Under the pieces are notes generated by a model. That model saw only the letters and a list, made by a program, of their open reading frames with translations. It was not told the DNA's origin and did not search any database. Shown one piece after another: positions 22,203 to 29,760 of a stretch of 64,000 bases of DNA. The translations under genes and the position numbers were made by a program. Numbering within the stretch: the stretch's first letter is position 1; each line of letters begins with the position of its first letter. Location of the stretch: positions 124,001-188,000 of the IMG/VR virus record IMGVR_UViG_3300009093_000036. One strand, 5' to 3'. This stretch comes from a virus.

Positions 22203-25200
22203 TCAGACGATCAGCGTGATTTTGATCTCGTTGCAAGGATAGAAAACGCCCACGTCGATGTCGAGGAGCAGCGAGTCCGGCTGATCCGGGTTCTGCACGA
22301 GGCGCGAGACGTGGAAGCTCGCGAGGACCTTCTGGACGGTCAGGAAGCTGCCGAGCCCGTCGAGCGTCGTGCTGATCGAGCTCTGGAGGTTCTGCGAGAT
22401 GTTGAACCGGCCGATGTAGTTCCGCAGACCGCCGCGGAGGAACTTCGCCGTGAAGTCGAGCGCCGTGAGGATCGAGAACTCGCGCTCTTCGATCGTGTCG
22501 ATGGCGGACGTGAGCTGGTGCCGCGTCTGGATGGACTGGCCTGCGGCTTCCTGGAACATGTTCCAGAGGCCACCGCCGTCCATGATGCGGTACTGGATCT
22601 CACCGTAGCGATCGCTCGCACCGATGAGGCCCGTGAAGCCCTTGATGCCGACGTTCGTGAGCGGATCGGACGGGTTCTTCGACGCCGTCTTGCCGGCGAG
22701 CGCGGCGCAGACGTAGAAGCCCTCGATCTCCTGCTCTAGCCCATCGACCGTCGCCTTCGCCTTGTCGGGCGTGACGAAGATCATGCGGCGGTTCTTGTAG
22801 CCCTGCGGGATCGCGGCGTACGCGATCGCTTCCTCGGTGAGGTCCGCGAGCACGGTGCCGCGGATGAAGACCGAGAAGGGACGATCGACGATCGGGTTGG
22901 CGAACGCCGGCGAGCTGCCAGCGAAATAGAACCCGTCGGCGTTGTCCTCGCTGGTGCCGGCCGCGAGAGCGCCCGTGCTGACCGTGACGATCGAACCCGC
23001 CACCCCGGTGATGAGGTAGTTGTTCGTGTCGTCTTCGAGCTTGAGCACGATGCGATCGTCGATGGTGTACGGCGGGGCCGGGTGACCAGCCGCAGCGAGG
23101 AGAGCCGGCAGGTTCGCGAGACCCGTGTCGAACGTCGACACGCCGCCCGTGCTGTTGCCGAGCGAGCCCGAGCCGATGAGGTTGTTCGCCGTGCGCTCCG
23201 GACGGGGCGGGTTGTTGAAGACGACGCGTTCGAGACCGACCTCGGGGTCGCTCATCGCCGTGACGTGGGCATCCGCGAGGTCCGAGACCGTCGCGTCGTG
23301 CGTGAGCTGCGCGATCGCGTACACGTCCTTCGACTCGATGAACGTGTAGGCCTCCGCCCACGCCCCGAGCGTGCCGAAGGGCTCCGTCACCGTCGCCTCG
23401 CCGATGCCGAGACCGAACGTCTCCAGGCCCGAGGCGTTGAGCATCGCGAAGTACATGCCGAGGCCCAGGGGGTTCTCGGGGTTGATGGGCGACAGCTTCG
23501 ACTCCAGCGTGGTGAGGTCACCGATGCGGAGCAGGTTGCTGTTCGTGCCGGCGGCGGACACGTCGCGACGAAGCGCCGTGTAGCCGAGGTACAAGCCCAG
23601 GTCGACCGCGGCCGTGGGGGTGCCGTCAGGAGCACGGAAGATCTCGTGCTTCACGACGACTTCGCCAGAGGTCGCGTCGACCTGGAGATCGGCACTCGGA
23701 CGAGTCGTCGTCTGCGGACCCGTGAGACCGAGCGCGCGGATGTAGAAGTTGACCCACGTGGCGGTCAACTGGTACTCCGTGTCGAGACGAAGCCGCGTCA
23801 CGACGCCCGCCGGAGCGACCTCCGTGATGAGGCCGAGACGGAGACCGTTGCCGTAGACCTCGTCGCCCACCATCGGAGCGTACGGGTTGCCGACGTAGCG
23901 GTTCGCCGTGAGGCCGAGCGTGGTGAGTGCCGTCGAGAGCGAGTTGATGCGGATCACGCTCTCCTCGCCGCCCTCGGTCGTGGGCGAGCGGAGGACGAGC
24001 TTGTTCGCCCCGTTCAGCGACGCGACCGCAGCGCCTGCGGGCACCTGCCACTTCGTGTTGATGGCAGCCACTAGCGCCGCAGCGTTCGCGATCGTCGGAC
24101 CGATGATGAGCGTCTGCTCCGCCTCGCCGTCGATGCTCATGATGAGCGACTGACCGGGCGTCGCGAACGGGCCGCCGGCACCGTACGTGATGGTCGTGAG
24201 GTCCACGGTGGCCTGGACGCGAGCACGGCTGCGACGGCCTGCCGCGTAGTCGCCGACGACCAGGCCGAGGTTGCCGGACGTCGCGGTGCCGCCCGTGCGC
24301 TCGAACGACGAGCCCGGGCCGGTCGTGCCGGAGGTGAGGACGAGGTGGTTGCTCGCCCCGAGCGACGCGACGGTCGTACCGAAGGCCGCGTTGATCTGCG
24401 AGATGATGTCCGCCGCCGAGGCTGCCGCCGAGAAGTTGACGGTGACCGGGCCGGCGCCGTCCTTCGAGAAGATGGCGCTCGTGCTGTTCAGCGCGGAGAA
24501 CGTCGTCGAGAGGTCGGCGGTACCCGTGAGGACCGCGGCACCATCCGTGAAGTTCTGGCCGGCGAACGTGAGGTACGGCGAGAGGTTGTCGCCATCACCA
24601 TCGTTGAAGACGCTGACCGCCGCGGTCGCACCACGCAGGAACGTGGTCGTGCGGCTGACCTCGACGAAGTTGCCGCCACCGATCGCCGCGAACACGCGCA
24701 CCGTCGAGAAGTCGAGCGTGAGCTCGTCGAGGTTGCTGCGCGGATCCGGGTAGTTCTCCAGGCCGACGTCGACCTTGAAGTTGTTGTTGTAGCCGCCACG
24801 GCCCGTCTCCGTGTAGCCACCACCACGCAAGTTCAGCACGGTGAGGCCGGTGCCGCCCATGATCGAGAGCGTCGCGAACGGACCCGTGGCCACCGAGTGG
24901 AGAACGATGCGCTGCTGCGCACCGCTCGTCTCGATCGCGACGAGCAATCCGACGATGTCGAGCGAGTCGATGTACGCCTTCACCTCTTCGACCGTCGGGT
25001 TCGCCGGCGAAGCCGGGAACGTGATGGTCTGGGTGGGGCCGTTGTTCACGCTGAGCTGGAGGGTGAGGCCCCCGAGCGTCGCGTACTGGAACGGCGTCGA
25101 GACGTACGGGAACTCGATCCGTGCCGGCAGCGCGAGCAGCGCCTGGCTGTTCAGCACGCCGGTGTCCAGGACAGCCTGAACGACCTCCTTCGCGACACCC

Positions 25201-25304
25201 ATCACGCAGGCGGGCATCGTGGGAACGAAGATCGTGGGGGTGACCTGACGGAACTCGGTGAAAACCTTGACGCCCGGCCGGGGAAGCATGTTCGGAGTGG
25301 TCAT
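22203..25304 (-). CDS. tail sheath protein with inserted IN-like domains
   Basis: 1033 residues, about twice the usual length of a sheath subunit. The C-terminal ~150 residues have sheath character: YGEIQYRIMDGGGLWNMFQE, EREFSILTALDFTAKFLRGG, and a final strand LLLDIDVGVFYPCNEIKI. Residues ~75-160, 260-345 and 370-480 hold repeats with the IN-domain pattern of flagellar hook proteins (DIISQINAAFG, LVAAINTKW, each followed by a vasl...nkLvLrS strand). These would decorate the outer surface of the tail. KTAS occurs in LAGKTASKNPS. Strong start AAGGAGATTCTCGCG-ATG. Confidence 0.85.
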   Translation of the reverse strand: MTTPNMLPRPGVKVFTEFRQVTPTIFVPTMPACVMGVAKEVVQAVLDTGVLNSQALLALPARIEFPYVSTPFQYATLGGLTLQLSVNNGPTQTITFPASPANPTVEEVKAYIDSLDIVGLLVAIETSGAQQRIVLHSVATGPFATLSIMGGTGLTVLNLRGGGYTETGRGGYNNNFKVDVGLENYPDPRSNLDELTLDFSTVRVFAAIGGGNFVEVSRTTTFLRGATAAVSVFNDGDGDNLSPYLTFAGQNFTDGAAVLTGTADLSTTFSALNSTSAIFSKDGAGPVTVNFSAAASAADIISQINAAFGTTVASLGASNHLVLTSGTTGPGSSFERTGGTATSGNLGLVVGDYAAGRRSRARVQATVDLTTITYGAGGPFATPGQSLIMSIDGEAEQTLIIGPTIANAAALVAAINTKWQVPAGAAVASLNGANKLVLRSPTTEGGEESVIRINSLSTALTTLGLTANRYVGNPYAPMVGDEVYGNGLRLGLITEVAPAGVVTRLRLDTEYQLTATWVNFYIRALGLTGPQTTTRPSADLQVDATSGEVVVKHEIFRAPDGTPTAAVDLGLYLGYTALRRDVSAAGTNSNLLRIGDLTTLESKLSPINPENPLGLGMYFAMLNASGLETFGLGIGEATVTEPFGTLGAWAEAYTFIESKDVYAIAQLTHDATVSDLADAHVTAMSDPEVGLERVVFNNPPRPERTANNLIGSGSLGNSTGGVSTFDTGLANLPALLAAAGHPAPPYTIDDRIVLKLEDDTNNYLITGVAGSIVTVSTGALAAGTSEDNADGFYFAGSSPAFANPIVDRPFSVFIRGTVLADLTEEAIAYAAIPQGYKNRRMIFVTPDKAKATVDGLEQEIEGFYVCAALAGKTASKNPSDPLTNVGIKGFTGLIGASDRYGEIQYRIMDGGGLWNMFQEAAGQSIQTRHQLTSAIDTIEEREFSILTALDFTAKFLRGGLRNYIGRFNISQNLQSSISTTLDGLGSFLTVQKVLASFHVSRLVQNPDQPDSLLLDIDVGVFYPCNEIKITLIV

Positions 25305-25320
25305 CGCGAGAATCTCCTTC

Positions 25321-26157
25321 TCAGGTCTTGAAGCGGACCGTCAGAGGCTTCGACGATTGTGCCTCGGACAGGTCGTTTTGGGGAAGGGCGGGCGCTTCTT
25401 TCGACAGCACCGGCGAAACCGGACGAGTCGGGACCTTCACCGGCTCCTCCGATAGCACCGTCGTTCCCACCAGGGCGCGACGAGGACGAAGCTTCTGACG
25501 AGGCCCTGTTGCCGTCGCAACAGTCACCACTTCACGAAGCACCGGCTTGTTCAACGGGCTCGCCACCGTCATGTGCTGAAGGTAGACAGGCATGTTGATG
25601 CTGACGCAGATCCAGTTCTCCTCAGAGTCTGGGCCCGAGATCAAAGATCCGGCTGGCGTCGGTGGGGCCAGCGATGGACGCTGACCCAAGTACAAGATGA
25701 AGGTGTTCCCGCGCATGAGCTCGTTGCGCAGGTTCCAGATGTTCTCGGTGACGAACCAAGCCAGCTCCTCCGCCTCGAACTTGTTCCGAGACAAGACGTT
25801 GATGCTGCTGGTCGTGGGGATCATGTCCATCTTGACGTGAGCCCCCGTCTTCACATCGACGTAGGCTTGATCACCAAGACCGACTCCGTGGAAGGCCGCA
25901 GGGCCTCGACCGACGGTGATGGCTGGACGATTCGCGACGATCTCGGGATCGACCGGATTCTCCGTACCGATCCAGATCTCGGAACCCTCTTGGTCTTGCG
26001 ATGTCCCCGAGCTCTGCATCCAGTGGTAGGCGCCCGGAGGACACTGAGCGAACAGACCGCGGACGAACCCCACCACAACCCGCTGGAGAGCTACCAGCGG
26101 ACTGCTCGTCTCATCCGAGGGCTGCCCCTCGGGAGTCTGTGCACCCATGATCGTCAT
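25321..26157 (-). CDS. probable neck or tail-completion protein
   Basis: 278 residues. Residues ~75-180 have RPAITVGRGPAAFHGVGLGD, then HVKMDMIPTTSSINVLSRNKFEAEELAWFV. This resembles tail-completion and connector proteins, which begin with a RPAI-V-R strand and have an EAE-LA helix. The C-terminal 80 residues are low-complexity, with Pro, Val and Ser. It precedes the sheath by 16 bases, as expected for a head-tail joining protein. Its start overlaps the previous gene (ATGA). The assignment rests on pattern and position. Confidence 0.5.
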   Translation of the reverse strand: MTIMGAQTPEGQPSDETSSPLVALQRVVVGFVRGLFAQCPPGAYHWMQSSGTSQDQEGSEIWIGTENPVDPEIVANRPAITVGRGPAAFHGVGLGDQAYVDVKTGAHVKMDMIPTTSSINVLSRNKFEAEELAWFVTENIWNLRNELMRGNTFILYLGQRPSLAPPTPAGSLISGPDSEENWICVSINMPVYLQHMTVASPLNKPVLREVVTVATATGPRQKLRPRRALVGTTVLSEEPVKVPTRPVSPVLSKEAPALPQNDLSEAQSSKPLTVRFKT

Positions 26158-26672
26158 CGGAAGATCTTGTACCGGCTGTCCTCACGCCAGGGGTCCTGAC
26201 GACGTGCCTGGATCATCGGAGTCGGAGCTCCGCCCAGCTTCGGCGGAGGAGAGTTCACCGGAGTCTGAGGCTCCTGCTCGCGCTCAGCCGTCATCGTGCC
26301 ACCAGCTTCGCGGTCCACCTTCTTGTCGTTCAGTGAAGCAGTGTCACGACGCTCCTTCATCTTGTTCCGCTGAACGGACAGCAGGTACGTGCCGAGACCG
26401 CCGGTTGCGGCAACAGCCGCCGGCAACATCCTCTTGAGCCCCTCCTGTGAAGAGGGGGTGTTGAAGATCTTGGGCGCCAGGTACTCCGCCCCAGTGCGTC
26501 CGAGAGCGTAGCCCCCGGCAGTGCCGAGGACAGCGAGGGGCAAGTCCTTCAGGACCTGCTTCCACTTCGCCTTGTCCATCTCCTCGTACGTGTGCGGTGA
26601 AGACCCGTAGCCCTCGGTGCTGAGCTTCATGAGCTCCGCGTGCATCGCACGCAGCGAGAGCGGGGTCGTCAT
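26154..26672 (-). CDS. virion-block protein with glycine-zipper membrane-like segments
   Basis: 172 residues starting MTTPLSLRAMHAELMKL; the upstream frame is an antisense shadow. Two hydrophobic Gly/Ala segments (LPLAVLGTAGGYALGRTGAEYL and LPAAVAATGGLGTYLLSV, about residues 45-100) look like glycine-zipper helices. The C-terminal half is charged and disordered. The type fits small internal or ejected virion proteins that contact membranes. No family is recognised. Confidence 0.6.
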   Translation of the reverse strand: MTTPLSLRAMHAELMKLSTEGYGSSPHTYEEMDKAKWKQVLKDLPLAVLGTAGGYALGRTGAEYLAPKIFNTPSSQEGLKRMLPAAVAATGGLGTYLLSVQRNKMKERRDTASLNDKKVDREAGGTMTAEREQEPQTPVNSPPPKLGGAPTPMIQARRQDPWREDSRYKIFR

Positions 26673-26673
26673 C

Positions 26674-26994
26674 TCAGTACCTCCGCCCGCCGCCGGTGAG
26701 GGCCGAGCCCGCAGCGAGAGCTCCTGCGCCGGCGAGACCGCCGCCCACGAGCTTCGAGAGGTTGGCACCCCCACCGACAGCCTGGCCAGCACGGAGGAGA
26801 CCCCCGCTGACAGCCTGACCGATCGCCGGCGACGCCCGACCGGCAAGCGTCGTCGCGCCCGTGAGTGCCTTCGATCCGAGCTGCCCGAGCATGTTGCCCA
26901 CGGGAGCCAGGTTGATGGCGGTCTTGATGTGAGCGAGCTCGTCGCCCATGGCCGCCAGAACGGCGCCGTCGAAGGTGGATGCCTGCTTCTTCAT
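26674..26994 (-). CDS. small Gly/Ala-rich virion-block protein
   Basis: 106 residues, about half Gly, Ala and Leu. It starts MKKQASTFDGAVLAAM and ends in a glycine-zipper stretch (GGGLAGAGALAAGSALTGGG). One base separates it from the next gene. Similar small proteins occur several times in this block, at 26,154, 41,082 and 27,913. They may be internal virion proteins that form helical membrane assemblies during DNA entry. Confidence 0.55.
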   Translation of the reverse strand: MKKQASTFDGAVLAAMGDELAHIKTAINLAPVGNMLGQLGSKALTGATTLAGRASPAIGQAVSGGLLRAGQAVGGGANLSKLVGGGLAGAGALAAGSALTGGGRRY

Positions 26995-27001
26995 CGTGTC
27001 C

Positions 27002-27913
27002 TCAGCTCTCGTTCGGGTCGTAGGGCGTGGTGCCGTAGTACGCGAACACGTTCGGCGTCTTCTCGTCGACCGTGTTGTTGAAGTTGTGCGGGTTCGTGTA
27101 CATGCGACCCGGACTTGCTTGGATGTCCTTCAGTGGCGACTGAAGATTGAGTGGCAACTTGTATTCTACGTCGGTCGGCATGATTGCGCGAAGCGTGAGC
27201 TCCTGCTTGATCGGGGCTCGAAGGCGCTCCGATGTCACGACATTCACGACTCGCCAGCGCTGGTTCTCCAGCTCGGTGAGGACGTCCCCTACCTTCACCA
27301 CGGGGTAGAAGGTGAGACGACCCGTCGTCATCTGGTCCTGGTTCTTCTGCAACGACTGGAGCTGAACGGCCTTGCCCACCGGGTCGATCTGCGCCCACAC
27401 CTCGATCGGGTTGAGGTAGCCACGCACGAAGCTGGTGTCGTAGCAAGAGATGCAGTTCGAGCGCTTCTTCGCCGAGAGCTTGGAGTCCCAGCAGTTCTTG
27501 CAGCGCATCCCGAAGGTGCGTCGCGGGAACAGCCAGCACATGCGGCCGATGACCTGTGTGAAGGCGGTCTGCTCCAGACGACGAATCGCCGAAGCGATGA
27601 GGTCAGGTTCCGCTTCCTGGATGACCGGGCCGAAGATCGCGGTCTCGTTGCTCGCCTTGTGACGAACACGAAGTTGGTACCAGAACTGCCGGAACTTGTA
27701 CGACGTCGGGACACGACGGTCGACGAAGATGAAGCGGTCCTCGAACTCCTCGGTGATCGGATCGAAGGGACCTTCGCCGCTCTCGGAGCGGAACACCTGG
27801 AAGGTGTAGTCCAGCACCTCGACGTCGGTGACACTCGTCTCCCACGTCACTTCCTGGACCGCGATGTCCAGAGACCGCACACGAAGCCGATCGATTTTCA
27901 GCGCGACAGGCAT
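27002..27913 (-). CDS. virion-block protein with fibronectin-like start and zinc ribbon
   Basis: 303 residues. The first ~120 form a beta-sandwich-like region (VLDYTFQVFRSESGEGPF, YKFRQFWYQLRVRH), similar to fibronectin type III repeats. Residues ~137-160 contain a four-cysteine ribbon, MRCKNCWDSKLS and NCISCYDTSF. The C-terminal part is beta-rich (FYPVVKVGDVLTELENQRWRVV). The position between internal proteins and the neck-like gene suggests a head-tail or neck structural role. Zinc sites are unusual in such proteins. No named family is recognised. Confidence 0.6.
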   Translation of the reverse strand: MPVALKIDRLRVRSLDIAVQEVTWETSVTDVEVLDYTFQVFRSESGEGPFDPITEEFEDRFIFVDRRVPTSYKFRQFWYQLRVRHKASNETAIFGPVIQEAEPDLIASAIRRLEQTAFTQVIGRMCWLFPRRTFGMRCKNCWDSKLSAKKRSNCISCYDTSFVRGYLNPIEVWAQIDPVGKAVQLQSLQKNQDQMTTGRLTFYPVVKVGDVLTELENQRWRVVNVVTSERLRAPIKQELTLRAIMPTDVEYKLPLNLQSPLKDIQASPGRMYTNPHNFNNTVDEKTPNVFAYYGTTPYDPNES

Positions 27914-28809
27914 CAGCGAGAAGATCCCACGGCAGCGCCCATCTGTCGTGCGTCATACCGGGCCTTCTGCACTGCGGACTCCCCGGCCTTTGCCAGGCGC
28001 TTGGCTGCCGAGCTCTGGCGAAGCGCTTCGAGGGTCTCCGTGACGCTCTTCGGCGTCAGCGTGTTCGGCGGGTTGAACGCCGCCGTCTTCTTGGGGAGCA
28101 GCCCCGCTTGCTGGGCGAGCTGTTCGAGGAGCTCGGGAACGGTGACTCCGTTCACCTTGAGCTTCTTGGTCTTCTTCACCGGATCGGCAGCACCGAACAC
28201 GTTGGGCGTGCCGTAGCCGACCTCGTTCCGGGGCTGGTTCTTCATCCGCCCCATCGAGACTTCGACTTCCTTCGGCAAGGACTGCGAGTACTCACGCTCG
28301 ATCGCAGCAGCCAGCTTGCCGAACGGCATCTGGGAGAGGTGATCGAGGACGCTTGCACTTCCGATGACCGGAGCTCCGTGCTGGACGGCGCCCTGGATGA
28401 CCTTCTGTGGGCCGAGCTGCTGAGCAGCATGCTGGAGCACTGACCCTTGAGAGAACGCCATCGTGGGCGTCTTCTTGGCGACGACTCCTGCCACCTGCGA
28501 GGCCGCAGCTTGGGCCTTCTGAGCGGAGAGCGTCAGCGCATGCTGAGCGGCCTGCGTCCCTGCCGACGACCCCAAGTTCTTGTAGTAGCCGGCGAGCTCG
28601 GCGACTGCGGCACGACGAGCAGGATCGACACCCTGCTGTGCGATGCGAGCAGCCTGGTTGACGTGCTTGCCGACCTGACCCGCTTCGAGCCCGATGGTGC
28701 TCATCAGGTTCGACTTCTTGACCTTGCCGAGGGCAGTCCACGGCGCACGCCGTACGTGAGGACGTACGGCCACCGCGGCTGCCTTCGTGATGAGGTCGAG
28801 GTCGAACAT
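27913..28809 (-). CDS. alanine-rich virion-block protein
   Basis: 298 residues. The start MFDLDLITKAAAV overlaps the upstream stop (TGATG) and follows GAGGAAG. It is almost wholly helical and Ala/Gln-rich (SAGTQAAQHALTLSAQKAQ). A positive patch (DPVKKTKKLKVNG) and KKTAAFNPP lie toward the C-terminus. A scaffold-like or internal virion protein is likely. No motif gives a definite function. Confidence 0.6.
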   Translation of the reverse strand: MFDLDLITKAAAVAVRPHVRRAPWTALGKVKKSNLMSTIGLEAGQVGKHVNQAARIAQQGVDPARRAAVAELAGYYKNLGSSAGTQAAQHALTLSAQKAQAAASQVAGVVAKKTPTMAFSQGSVLQHAAQQLGPQKVIQGAVQHGAPVIGSASVLDHLSQMPFGKLAAAIEREYSQSLPKEVEVSMGRMKNQPRNEVGYGTPNVFGAADPVKKTKKLKVNGVTVPELLEQLAQQAGLLPKKTAAFNPPNTLTPKSVTETLEALRQSSAAKRLAKAGESAVQKARYDARQMGAAVGSSR

Positions 28810-29750
28810 CACTTCCTCAGCGAGGACTGGATGAGCTCGGCGAGGCTGGCGGTCTTCCCGTCCTGCACCTGCCGAAGGGCACGACCACCCTCGACTGCGA
28901 TCGGAGCGCCGTACGCGGCACCGATCATCGAGCCGATGCCACGAGCGAAGCCGGGGTCGTGCATCTTGAGCACCTTCGCGGCGCCGTGTCCGACGAGAGC
29001 ACCCATCGCGGCACCGCCGCCGGCACCCGCGGCGCCCATGAGAGCGCCCTGGCCACCGTCAGCCAGCGAACCACCGAGACCGCCACCGATCGCGGAGCCG
29101 ATCATCGACTTGGGGGTGAAGTCCAGCGAGTGACCGAAGCCGGGGGAGCCGAGGAAGTGACCGGCGGTCGCGCCGATGCTCGCCCTGTCGAAGCGCTTCT
29201 TCTGATCCGTCTGCTCCTTGGTCTTCTCCTTGGCCGCGAACTTCGTGATGAGCGAAGCGAGCTTGCCAGCGGCCGGCTCCTGCACCGGAGCACCGCCCGC
29301 AGCGCCGCCACCGATCTCCGCACCGAGCTGACCGCCGGCTGCGGGATCGGGGGTACCGATCACGGCCTGCCCCGGAGGAGTCGGCTGACCGACACCCATC
29401 ACCTTCATCTTGTGAAGCTGGATGGTGAGCCCGAGCTTCTGGAGACGCATCGCCTCGCGCTCGTCGCACTCCTTCGAGTAGTCGTACATCGGCTGCTGAG
29501 CAGACCGAGCCATGCGCTCCTGGAGATGGCGCTGCTCCATCGCGAGCTCCTGCTCGCAGAGAGCGATCGCCTGCGGAGCGAGGGGCGAGCCATCGAAGGC
29601 TTGGAGGAACTTCTCGTCCATGGCGCCCTCGTGGAAGGCACGCTTGAACGCGAAGCGGTCGTACGCGTTCGGTTCGACCACCTCGATCGGAGTGGCCGAG
29701 GCCGTCTTCGCGCCGAAGGTGCTGATCAAGAATGCGTTGAGCTCGTCCAT
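28809..29750 (-). CDS. virion-block protein with KTAS motifs and glycine-zipper core
   Basis: 313 residues from MDELNAFLISTFGAKTAS after AAGGAGCAACC. The N-terminal ~130 residues form a charged helical region with PNAYDRFAFKRAFHEGAM. A Gly/Ala-rich core follows (SAIGGGLGGSLADGGQ, GAAGAGGGAAMGALVGHG, GIGSMIGAAYG). KTAS occurs twice, near the N-terminus (AKTASATP) and near the C-terminus (GKTASLAEL). These bracket the protein and would suit processing near both ends. Internal or ejected virion protein is the best guess. Confidence 0.6.
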   Translation of the reverse strand: MDELNAFLISTFGAKTASATPIEVVEPNAYDRFAFKRAFHEGAMDEKFLQAFDGSPLAPQAIALCEQELAMEQRHLQERMARSAQQPMYDYSKECDEREAMRLQKLGLTIQLHKMKVMGVGQPTPPGQAVIGTPDPAAGGQLGAEIGGGAAGGAPVQEPAAGKLASLITKFAAKEKTKEQTDQKKRFDRASIGATAGHFLGSPGFGHSLDFTPKSMIGSAIGGGLGGSLADGGQGALMGAAGAGGGAAMGALVGHGAAKVLKMHDPGFARGIGSMIGAAYGAPIAVEGGRALRQVQDGKTASLAELIQSSLRK

Positions 29751-29760
29751 GGTTGCTCCT

